A DNA stretch of 64,000 nt, from positions 456,986-520,985 of the forward strand of contig WELA01000694.1 of assembly GCA_009602735.1 (NCBI GenBank). The letters run 5' to 3'. This stretch comes from Mesotaenium endlicherianum. Lineage: Eukaryota > Streptophyta > Zygnematophyceae > Zygnematales > Mesotaeniaceae. Position numbers and translations under genes: made by a program. The notes beneath the pieces were generated by a model that saw only the letters and a program-made list of their open reading frames with translations, was not told the origin of the DNA and did not search any database. The stretch's first letter is position 1. The number at the start of each line of letters is the position of its first letter. Shown here piece by piece: positions 1-9,799 of the stretch.

Positions 1-324
1 TTCACTCGACGACGATGGACGTCGACGCAATCAACGACTTGCATTCCATTTGCGTTCGGATGCTTGACTCTTTTGACAACAGTAGTTACATCCGCGCTGG
101 GCTCCTTCACAATGAAGCAATTACACGTATGTTCCCCTACAGTGCAAGACCATTAGTATATTAACACTCACTGCAGCTCCTAATATATCCCTTTTCGTCC
201 ATATTCCCTTCACATGACTGTCGATGTGCCGCGTTGTACTCCAGAGTACAGATTTAGCAGCCAATGCCGGATACACATTATCACTTCAACACCGCTTACC
301 AAGTTAGTACTTGACTAATGACGC
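1..324. other. No recognised gene
   Basis: This stretch has no convincing open frame or repeat that I recognise. Homology to the gag region of the DNMT-gypsy family starts near 325, so it may be other element or flanking sequence. Confidence 0.4.
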
Positions 325-885
325 TTAACTGTTATATCGCCAATTTTGGAAGGACAAGAACCTTACCCAGAAATGGGCTTTTGAGGAGCAAAACCGTGCT
401 AGGGGTTTGAAAGTCCAGAACGAGGCTTCGGAAGCCAAGTTAGCCAATTTATCGTTAAGGAGAAAAGTTCAAATTGTACCTGTCGCCAATACAGACGCGA
501 TTGCATTAGCTACCGCTCTAAATAGGGCCTTGAGACAATTAGAAATTGGCCAGTGAAGGACCGCTGCTGAAGGAAATGTCGCATAATTTAGCAAGGTATT
601 TGCAAAGTCTATGTGCAGAGCCGTCAAACTGACTGACGCATATCAAAACTCTGGCACAAGACCGCCTGCCAGAAATTTTGCTGGTGGAAGCGCTTAGTAT
701 GAATAGACATGCAGAAGCACCGAGACGTTATCAGAAGAATATGGAAGCTGGAGATGACCAGCTTTATCGCAATTATTATCTGCGTCAGTTTTTAAGTTGC
801 TTAAAGCACACTTTCCTAAAGATTGTAGCACTAAGGTGCACCGCTATTTTTTTTTTTGAAATGAGTCGTTTTACGTAAGCCATTT
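325..885 (+). mobile_element. Gag remnant of the DNMT-gypsy family
   Basis: The DNA follows the gag region of the large element at about 35.74-36.29 kb base by base, with many differences. Shared landmarks are the stretch reading roughly CCCAGAAATGGGCTTTTGAGG (related to 35.80 kb), the ATGGAAGCTGGAGATGACCAGC block at 741-762 (related to 36.18 kb) and the AAGGTGCACCG block at 833-843 (related to 36.28 kb). No methyltransferase, RT or LTR of this copy is visible nearby. It is a broken, old fossil with only part of gag left. Confidence 0.75.
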
Positions 886-1248
886 AACAATTGAAAAAAG
901 ATGTCTATATCAGCAAGAAATCTTCATGGGGCTTTTTGGTGAACTTATTGATAAATAAAAAGACCACACAACTAGCTTATAAATACTCATAGTCAAATGC
1001 AAGGAACGAGCATCAATCATGAAATTAGTTTACTCATACATAAGCAAGGTGAGGAAGCATATTGAGCTCATTTATCTAGCTCAGTTATCTATTATACTTC
1101 AGTGAATATCATATCTATCAATTATACTGATTCATCACAATCTCTCCAACTTAAATTGTTGTCGTCTCGTACACGCACCTTGCTGACAAAGACAAAGCAA
1201 CAACATGAACAATCTCACGAAGACATGAAGTGAACCTGTATCATCAGA
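886..1248. other. No recognised gene
   Basis: AT-rich sequence between the gag remnant and the first dispersed repeat. I see no gene in it. Confidence 0.4.
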
Positions 1249-1435
1249 GAGTTTGTGGTCTGCGTGCGATTGGTTGCGGGGCCTTGCGACGGGCTGAGTT
1301 TGGCTCAGCGCGACCTTGACGCGACCCTGAGCGACTCCTCGCGAACGTGTGCGAGTCGGACGACGACACATTGTTCGGGCGACTAAAGACGACCTCTCGC
1401 GACGAAATTGTGCGAGCTACGGGCAGCTGGAAGGT
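1249..1435. repeat. GC-rich dispersed repeat, copy 1
   Basis: A CpG-rich stretch beginning near GTTTGTGGTCTGCGTGCGAT has a diverged relative at 2922-3090 beginning GTTTGTGGGCTGCATGCGAT. Both keep the order of a GCGACGGGC-like block, a run rich in GCGAC and GTGCGA, then TTGTGCGAG. They flank the Rep-like gene on its two sides in direct orientation, so they could be parts of the same transposon or a separate repeat. No coding function is seen. Confidence 0.45.
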
Positions 1436-1523
1436 AAGACGAGCGCCTCCAAGTCAGGATTGTATCGATGCAGGTACAAAGTAGAGGTTGGAAGGCAGCG
1501 ATGCAGGTACGGGCGGCTGCTAG

Positions 1524-2634
1524 TTGACATTTATCTATCGATGCAGGTACTCCTCCTTTGTTTCCCGTTGTGTTGTGCAGCGAGTATCAACCAAACAGCG
1601 ATCAAAAATGGCTGCAGTTGTGTCAATAATGAAAGGCATAAAGGCTCCACGTAAAAAAAAAGCCTCGCAGAGGGGGAGTAGAGGTAGTAGATGTGGCGGT
1701 TGCACAGGGTGACGTGCCTGCCACCTTAGAAGTTTTAGCTGGCACGATAGAAGTTTCCGTGACTGTCACACGGGATGGGGGTGATATCACTGAGCAAGAA
1801 TTCAGGAAGCTTGGTGTTTATTTGAACCAGGCTTATGTACAAAGGGGGCTCTTTGGAAGGGAGACGGGTGGAACTTGTTTCCACGACCATGCTCTGGGGA
1901 TTCTAATGGTTAATTTGAAATTGGCTAGCGTTGTTACGAAAGACCTGAAACGGTTTATGGGTTGGAGTGCCGGGCCTTGGGGGAGGACGACTTTGGAAGG
2001 AAAGGGAATTCGAGTCCTTTTGAGGCTCCTTAGTTAGAAAGGGCTTCAAACTTTTGCGGGGATGTGCGGATACTGCACCAAAGATATGCATATCAACCCT
2101 AGTTTTTTGTTTGTGCAAAAAGACGTTAGCCATGAGATGATAGAGAAAGGTGGCGAGATATACATGATGTTTGGGGATGTGAAAGATAAGAACCGTGTGA
2201 GCATAGACATCAACACCATGTACGAGAGGGTGGGCCATTACTGGACGTAGAAGCTGAGGAGGGATGGCAAAAGGTATCCGAATACAGCTTCTGTGCTGTT
2301 GCATATGGTGAGGTCTGGGAAATATTATCCTCGCACCCACCATATCACACAGGGCAGGAGGGGCGTTAATTTGGCGAGGGACGAGTCCATGTTCATCACA
2401 ATGACGCGCCCACAGGAGACAAGAATTGAAAATATTTACATAGTTTTTTTGAATCACAAGAAGCCTGTGCCTGACATGCGTGGTGGCAAGTACTACAATT
2501 TGAGGGGGCCTGTGCTTGGCGAGCCTCGCTTGAGTTTTGACAGGCCATACCGTCTGAATTCGGACGCGAGGCACGGACATCCCGTAGATCAAGTCAGTCA
2601 ACCTACTATTCCTGACGTAGAGATATTTAGTTAG
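1524..2634 (+). pseudogene. HUH endonuclease/Rep-like (Replitron-like) transposon gene, decayed
   Basis: Three blocks in one frame between 1693 and 2634 carry the signature of a rolling-circle Rep/HUH protein. CFHDH near 1880 fits the metal-binding HxH motif, and GYCTKD near 2067-2084 fits Rep motif III with the catalytic Tyr and Lys. The C-terminal block has LLHMVRSGKYYP. From memory this order resembles large Rep-like protein families of mosses and charophytes and the Replitron transposons, whose HUH enzyme nicks and joins single-stranded DNA. A basic run (RKKK) lies just upstream in another frame at about 1650 and may belong to the N terminus. The copy is broken, in about three or four pieces. 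An endogenised CRESS-virus Rep is a less likely alternative. The family call rests on motif recognition only. Confidence 0.5.
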
Positions 2635-2769
2635 TAGTATGCACGCTTTTTAGCTTTATGCTTTTTGTGCACTGTAGCAGATGCACTGTAGCAGAATCAC
2701 TTTCTCGATACTTGCGATGTTCAGAGAGACGGCTGCTTTCCACTTTCAATTCAGTTTTCAAATTCCTGG

Positions 2770-2905
2770 GTGGTGGATTTATGGCGTCGATGCGTGCTTT
2801 TTGTCATTTTGTTGTTTTGAGTTTGTCGCTGCACGGTGTCGTTTGGGGTCGCTTCGTGGGTGGCATTTCCTCGCCTTCCCATAATGTTGGAATTGGGTAT
2901 CGATC
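2770..2905. repeat. Dispersed repeat, related to 4890-5010
   Basis: The stretch beginning TGGCGTCGATGCGTGC near 2780 aligns loosely with 4907-5010. Both continue with TTTGTCATTT, a GGTGTCG word and a CCTCGCC/CCCCCTC block. The two copies lie on either side of the solo LTR in the same orientation. No coding capacity is visible. Confidence 0.4.
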
Positions 2906-3109
2906 CAGTGTCAACTGGTAGTTTGTGGGCTGCATGCGATCGCGCGCGGCGACCTGCGACGGGCCGAATTTGCTAGAGCGCGACGCCTATCGAGCGTGTG
3001 CGATTTGGGCGAATGCCCAATTTCCGTGCGAGGACAGGCGGACTTTTGCAAATGAATTGTGCGAGTACTGGCGGATGGGGGAAGGCATGTACCCTCACGT
3101 CACTTGTCG

Positions 3110-4637
3110 TCAGTGTCGCAACTGCTATCCACTTGACGGTGCCGCACGCGCAGCGCAAGTCACGGTCGCCCAGGTACGGGAAGTCAGCATTGACTCACCG
3201 ACCAGGGGACCGAGTCAGCGGTCATGTTGAAGTCGTTGTCACTGTCAAAGTGGTCACGACACGTCACACCCACACCCAGGACGGGATGGGGATGTGAACC
3301 GAGTGGTCAGCCGAAAGGCTAGGGGCATGGAACCAGCAATGAGCCAGCCCAGCGAGTGCCAAGAAAGGTACTGATCAATCGGCTATCAAGCCAAGTACAG
3401 CAGGCATGTTGCAAAGGGCGTTGTGTGCCGCCTCGGCTAGGCCCTCAGGTGACTGGTCACGGCCTGAACGTTCATCCTAAACGCTGCTAGCCAGCCACAT
3501 AGGCGTGATTATTAGCTGGAAGGCTAAGTGGTCACGCGCAACAATCCCAATGCATGCATGCATGCTGAATGACAACTTCTAAGCTATGAGAGAGCTGCTG
3601 GGTAACGACGGCATGCAAGCTAAGCGCTGTGACTAAGCACTGGTATTCTTGAAAGAGGACAGTGTGTGGTGCTTGTGAAAGGCACGAGTCCCGCCCGAAG
3701 CTGCCTCATCCTTGCTCGCATTGTTGTCAAAGGAAGCTGAAGAAGCAGAAGGAGTGCAAAGAAGAAGGAGTTTCCAAGGCCATAGAAGAACCGAGGTGCC
3801 ACGCTTCTACCGACGCTGGAAGATTTCTTCTTAAGTGTATCATAGAAAGGTTAGGCCTCAGGAGTTCCCAAGAGAGGATCTTGCTGGTGGAAAGTAGAGA
3901 GCTGCAGAATAGAATCTGTTAGGAGATTAGCGCAGATTGAGGTCAAACGCCGCAAGCGTGCGAGGATCATTTAAAATGGTGAGTGCTGTGTTAGTTTCCA
4001 AGTTCTCAGAAGTCTCAATGGTCGAATTGCTGATAGCAAGAGTATTATAAACAAGTAAAGCTCTCAGTGAAGAAGTGAGTGAGCCCAGCCAAGCAGTGAA
4101 GAGCTGTTAAGGTGCGGTGTTGAGCGAAGAGCTCAGACCAGGCCAGCATAGATGTGCAGTTCAGAGTTTTGTAAGCTGTGGCTTGTGGAAGTTAAGCGAA
4201 AGCCTTGAAGAGCGATATTCTTTGAACCTGGCATTGCCTGTTAAGTTGCTTCGACGTGATTTTTGCAAACTACAAACTTGTTCATTCTGTAAACCCTCAA
4301 CTTGGGCGAAAGCCTGTGTGGAAGTAAGACGCTTCTGTCCTACTTGTAAGGGAAACTGAAGATAAGCTATCTTTTCGAAAATTGCTGCTAAGTGTTGAAT
4401 GAGGAACTGGTTGAACATGGGAAGCACCGAGTGTGGGATGCCTGACCGCATGATGCAAGTGCAGGAAGACCAAGAATGGGTCAAACCCCAACTAGTTTGT
4501 CACCGACACACGTGCAAGGGACGATCAACCCGATCCCCACGTGCAGCGACGCACCGACACGTCAACCAAGTCGAAGGCACACGTGCTGAGAAGCCACGCA
4601 CGCGCCAGGGGTCTGACGCTGTTAGGCACAACATCAG
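3110..4637 (+). mobile_element. Solo LTR (X-Y unit) of the DNMT-gypsy family with TCAG target duplication
   Basis: The unit 3114-4633 (1520 bp) starts TGTCGC and ends CAACA and is flanked on both sides by TCAG (3110-3113 and 4634-4637). It is closely similar to the right end of the big element at 51352-52869. It consists of segment X (3114-4344) joined directly to segment Y (4345-4633). In the full element X and Y also occur separated, with the whole internal region between them. Recombination between the two X segments of a full element would leave exactly this unit. It is an old fossil without coding capacity. Confidence 0.85.
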
Positions 4638-5792
4638 TCGTGTTCGAGATGATTTGAAGCGGTCAAGACTTTGAGTGCGCCGGGCCGGCCCATGCACTGT
4701 TAATGTGCATCAAATGTCTTCGAAATCGTCATTCGACTGACACATTTTTTTTACATTTCTGTTTGGGCAGGGAGTCGCGACTGGCGAGCCATGGCCGCTG
4801 GCGATAGCCTGGAGGGGAGCGGGGGGCGGACGGGACCGAGGTGATTTCAATCAACGAGGTGAGTTCGTTCGACCCTCGCTCGTGTATTGAAGTTTCCGGG
4901 GTTTGTGGCGTCAATGCGTTGCTGTTTGTCATTTAGTGGTGTCGATGCGATGGTGTCGTGTATGGTCGTTTGGTCCGGGCCAATTCGTCGCCCCCTCACA
5001 AAGTCGAAAATGACCACTGATCGAGTATGAGAGAGCATGACTACCAACAGGGCATTTGCATTGAGCAAAAATCAGCAAGAAACTAGCACAAACCTTTGCA
5101 CCGTGACTTGAATCACGTCAGATTGGCATATCGACGGCTCAAGATCGAATTAAGTGCAACATCATAAACTTCAGCATCCTTGCCACCAACGTGTATGCTA
5201 GCCGTAGTTTTTGTGTGTCAGAAGGGCGGTATTTTGTAGTTTAGGAATAGACAACGCGCGAGAGAGAGCATACTACAGTGAACGCCTGCTGTCAAAAAGA
5301 CTTGGCAAAGTATTTTGAACTCCATGCGCTTCCACGAAGTCTGGAGCCCGAGAAGCGATTTCTCCAAGGACCATAGTAAAAGGTTAATTCTTACCTCAAG
5401 ACACCAATCCTTCGCATATCATTGGCTCTCTCACTTCAATATCTGTGAACAGTGCTTTCAAACACGCGTGCGAAGCATCGGCTCTTTTTGCCAAGTTTCG
5501 ACCACTTCGGTAGACACGCAGCTCGAGGGCCACCGAAAGGTTTCAATTGCGTCCTTCGCAATTTTTTGGGACATCGACGCCTCTCCTTCTATTTGACGTC
5601 CAAAATTTTGGTCGTCAATGTAGAAGTTCTCGCCGTTTCCCTCTCATTCCCTATTGTCAGCCAAAATAGCCTCCGCTATTCAGAATGGCGTAGGCAGCAT
5701 CAATGTGCGAGCAGAGTTATCCCTTCGCTCTTAGCAATCATATTGTCGTCTATAAATTTGTTGTCCAACAAGATGCTAGTCATTACCAAGCT
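4638..5792. other. Intergenic or repeat-derived, no gene seen
   Basis: Contains the repeat related to 2770-2905 (about 4890-5010) and AT-rich sequence upstream of the Myb-like transposon gene. The left end of the Harbinger element probably lies here, but I could not identify a terminal inverted repeat by eye. Confidence 0.35.
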
Positions 5793-8458
5793 ATGTTTCC
5801 CCCATTTCCTCTCGGGCAACAACCCACTTTGCCTTGGGGTACTCTAGAATCCGTGGCTGTCTCTTCCTCCCCCTTATTGTCTGGGAGTGCACTCCCTGTG
5901 AGCTACATTCCCCAAAACCAGCAACAGCGAAGTGTGCAGTACGTACCTTCGCCCTACGCCCAAGTACCACTGCGATCTCCAAGACTGGTGTCTACCCTTG
6001 GCGCTCCAACCTTCCCGGTAAACCCTTTATCTCAATCATCTGTTAATGTACTGCAAAATTAAGCAGCTTATTGCAGTATTTGAGGGGCCTTGTCGAAAAA
6101 TAATTTTGTTTCCCTGGGCTATTCATGTTCATGTTCATGAAAGCTAAATTTCTAAATTGTCCCAGCAGTCACTGCCTGCACCGTTGTTTGTAGCCCCTCA
6201 TTACTTCCCTTATCTAATGTCTTCTGTGACTGTGGTCTTCTCAGGCGGTCAATCACAACGTCGACACTGCGCCCCTCCAACAGCATACCATTGGAATGGA
6301 CAACAACAAGTCACCAAACTATCCGGTAAAGTTCTCAAACAAACCCCTGTGGTGTGTAAGAAATTAATTTCACGCTTGTGCATATCATGCCCATTTCAAT
6401 TGATGTGTGCTTCTTGCATTTATGGTTCATGTGATACACAGGCACATTCTTGCAAGTGCCTCATTACCTGTATCTTTCTTAAACTTACCATCATGACTTT
6501 TCCTATGTGCGTGATTTGACACAGGATCTCGGCCACAACGGGAACCAAGTGTTCATCCAACATAATCCTATTGGCATGGACAACAATAACAGCGCGCGAG
6601 TGCCTCATGTGGGTTTGCCGTTGTTACAGGCTGCCAATGGCACCCCACCTGCTGCTGCTGGATACTCCTCTGCACCAGTTGCAGCAGCTGAGGTACTGTG
6701 CTTTTTAGGACTGTTTGGGACCTCCTTTTATTGCTATGATGGACAAGTTTTAGTATTAGTTTCGGCATGTTTATTACACCTGCTTAATACCTGTTATGTT
6801 CAACTGCTTCTCCCTGTTATGCATATGTCTTGCTTGCTTCGAACCTCGCCATGCGTTGCACACTTTTCCTACCCTTTTACCGCACCTTTTTTTCACCTGA
6901 TTGCCATGCTACCACCTCGTATGCTGCTGTTAGGAATTTATTTTCTTGTGTGCTCTCAACCTAGCTGTCTCTGTTTGCTGCTTGGATGCGCATCCTTCTT
7001 CTGTGCTATTCACCTGCTTGCACATGCTTTTTTGTTTGCTCTGAGCCTTGGCGTGCATTGCACCTATTTCCTCCTTTTACACAAAGCTTTTTCCCTGTTG
7101 TTCACCTGCTTGCGCTACTTTTCCTACTGTTTTGGTACTATCTCTTGTATGCTCTGAACCTTGCTCTGAACTGCACGTTCATTTTAATTCTTAATGTGTT
7201 CAAATAGTACTACGCCTGTTGTTTTCCATGATACCTCTTGCTAACATATACTTTGCACCCCATCGCAGGTAAATCCTCTGGCAGGGCAGCTTCAGGCAGT
7301 CAGCAATACAGTGGCTCAACTTCCTCTTGCCAGAGTCGTGCCAGCCTTGGCTACAGCTCGTCCCCTGGCCAAGATTCCGTGGACAGCCAGCTGTGTCGAG
7401 AAGCTCATCATGGTGCACTGTGAGTATTTGGATGAGCAGAGGCGTAAAGGCAACCCTCACCTCAAATGTGTCACTGACAAGGATGAGTGGAAAGCCATTA
7501 CCATGTCCCTGGGGCAGGCCACTGGCATCTACCGTACCAGTACTTCGGTGAAAGGCAAGTTTCAAAAAGTCTCTAGAGCTCTCAAAATCATATTTGACTA
7601 CAACCTGCATGTCCCAACTGGTCAGGTTATTGGGAGATGACTGATGCTGAGCGCAGAGCTAGGTGGGACATGGATGGCAATTGGCGTGATGAGACTTTGT
7701 ATGAGTTTTGGTACCCCTATGCTTAGAGCAGGGCAGAATTTGTTAATCCCGGTGAGCAGGATCATAATGACCTCATGAATCAGCAAGACTTAGCTAGGGC
7801 TGCTGAGCGTGCTAGAGCTAGAGAGGAAGCAGCGACTGCACCTGCTGCAAATCCTTCCGCTGACGTTAGTGCGGGCCCTCGTGCGGGCCCTCGTGAACCT
7901 GCCAGAGGTAGAGGTATAGGTACAGCGCCATCTTCAGCTCGTGCTGTGCCTGCTATAGTTACGGCTGGTAACACTAATTCCATCCCTTTTGTTTACGCAG
8001 AGAATGGGGGTGTACCTGCAGCAGTTGATTTTGAGGACAGTGGGGATGATAGTGAGAAAGATGCGTCACCTGCCAGGCCTGCACGAGCACCTGCTGCTTC
8101 GCGCCCTTTACCTTCAGCTTCTCCTGAACCTCCTGCAGCTCCTGACACACCTGGAACCAAGCCTAAGGACGCAACTCAGCCTCCGAGTGGTAAGCGTCTT
8201 AAGCAAAGTGCTGGTAGGGCCCGTGCTGACATGGCCTCTGCTAGTGATAGGCATGTCATTATTCTAGAGAACATGCAACTAACAACTGCTGATCAAGTTC
8301 TTGCGCAAAGAGAGCAGATTGATGCACAAAGGCAGGCCTCAGCTGACCAAAGAATCGCAGACCTTGCTAAGTTAGCACTAGTGCAGCATTTAGCTGATGC
8401 AAAATTAGCACAGCAGAATCACCATATGGAAATGCAGATGGCGCAGTTGACGGCTTAA
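5793..8458 (+). pseudogene. Myb/SANT-like partner protein of a PIF/Harbinger transposon, decayed
   Basis: Four exons fit GT-AG rules with phase-0 junctions: 5793-6017, 6245-6325, 6525-6692 and 7269-8458 (about 550 codons). The N-terminal exons are Gln/Pro/Ser-rich. Exons 2 and 3 both encode an IGMDNN motif in a similar context, which suggests exon duplication. Exon 4 holds a trihelix/Myb-like helical region: PWTASCVEKLI, KDEWKAITMSLG and GYWEMTDAERRARWD near 7370-7690. A linker rich in Ala and Pro and a C-terminal Ala/Gln helix (QREQIDAQRQASADQR) follow. In Harbinger elements such a protein binds DNA and escorts the transposase. The copy is dead: one reading-frame shift lies near 7620 and an in-frame TAG near 7725, between the Myb-like part and the tail. 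Its transposase is at 12269-13774 on the other strand. Confidence 0.65.
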
Positions 8459-8943
8459 ATAGAGATGCAGTATAAAATGTTTAGCCAAGAGCCTTTTTTC
8501 CTATGATAATGGGCAGCAAGGTTTCATAGCTGCAATGAACAGGCTTGCTGACAGCAGGGCTGCCAGCAAGAGTTCCACGCCCACTTCCGCTGTTGTAGTT
8601 GATGATGAAGCATCTCTTGGAGATAAGCCTGCTAGTGGCTCTGCTAGTTCATCTAAGTAGTACTGTGCTTTTATTTTGTAATTTTTTATTCTTCGGTATT
8701 ATTGTCTTTGTGAGAATACAGATTGTAATGTAGTTTATTTAAGTAATTTCAATTCATACTCATTGTTTTGTTGTGCTACAAATGTGTCTTGTTGCCCTCT
8801 CGGCTTGCTCAAATATTACTTTGCTCAACTATGCTATTCAAAGTACATATTGCCTCACATTTCATTATGTTGTGGCTGCCATTGCAGGCTTGCCTTTATT
8901 GCGTGCTCGCACAACTTTGCCTACGCCAACACCGTATTTCTCC

Positions 8944-9450
8944 ATGACTAAGCTGAGGCAAAGTTACGGACTGACATCTCGTCTAGGTGAGGCTAAACTA
9001 CGCAAACAACTGCATAATTTAGAGTATGACTTAGCAGATATCCTCTTGATAGCACACGCTGTACAGAGTCGTTGGAGTGTTGTACCACCTCCTGATTGTA
9101 AGATGTATCGCTATCCAAAATTGGAGGTGCACATGATAGAGTTTCAAAAAGTTGCTACTGAGTTGCGTAGCGCCATTGCCTACAAAGAGAAAGCACTTGA
9201 TGAGTGGAAGCAAGACATTGTGGTATAATGCGAGTTTTGCTCTTTGCTACATAGAGTGCAAGCGGTTCAAGTCCCTGCTCTTGTGGCCTCTTTCAACCTA
9301 CACAATGTCTTGCTTGAGTTCTCTGCTCGGTTGGGTGAGAGCCTGTTAGGCGTACACGGTGCTGTGAAGGCGCGCAACATGAAGAGAATACTTACACGGG
9401 TAGCTAGGCAACGCAAAGTTGCATTGTCCGCAGAGTATGTCGTATTATAA
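8944..9450 (+). pseudogene. Unidentified helical ORF inside the Harbinger region
   Basis: A frame starting at ATG 8944 runs to 9450, interrupted by one in-frame TAA at 9226-9228 (about 168 residues in all). An acceptor-like AG at 8886-8887 after a pyrimidine-rich run suggests that it is a last exon with coding sequence upstream (GLPLLRARTT). The protein is Leu/Ala/Lys-rich and looks all-helical, with a charged KEKALDEWKQD segment in the middle and a basic RNMKRILTRVARQRK stretch near the end. I do not recognise a family. Its position downstream of the Myb-like gene and on the same strand suggests a third gene of the element or cargo. The single stop and otherwise intact frame suggest fairly recent decay. 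Confidence 0.4.
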
Positions 9451-9799
9451 ATTGTGTAGGTTTTACGACATACACTCAAGTGGATATTTGCTACTTTGTC
9501 ATATTTACCAACCAGTATGAGGTTGCCTTCAGGAGCAACACTTTATGTTTGAATGGTGTATTTGTATGTAATTGGACCCTATATATGAATCTAAAAGAAA
9601 GAGATCTTGCGTGTGAAACGGAATGTCAATTAATGAGCATGGTATTAATAAATTGTCATAGTCAACCATGTACAATTCTTGAACATGTACAAAAATGAAC
9701 TTGTATAAGTCATCATAACGAGGACTACTTCCTCCTCACTGCACTTGTATGAAGCAATATGAACATGAATTGAAGTTGAACTCAATCATGGCAGTACTG

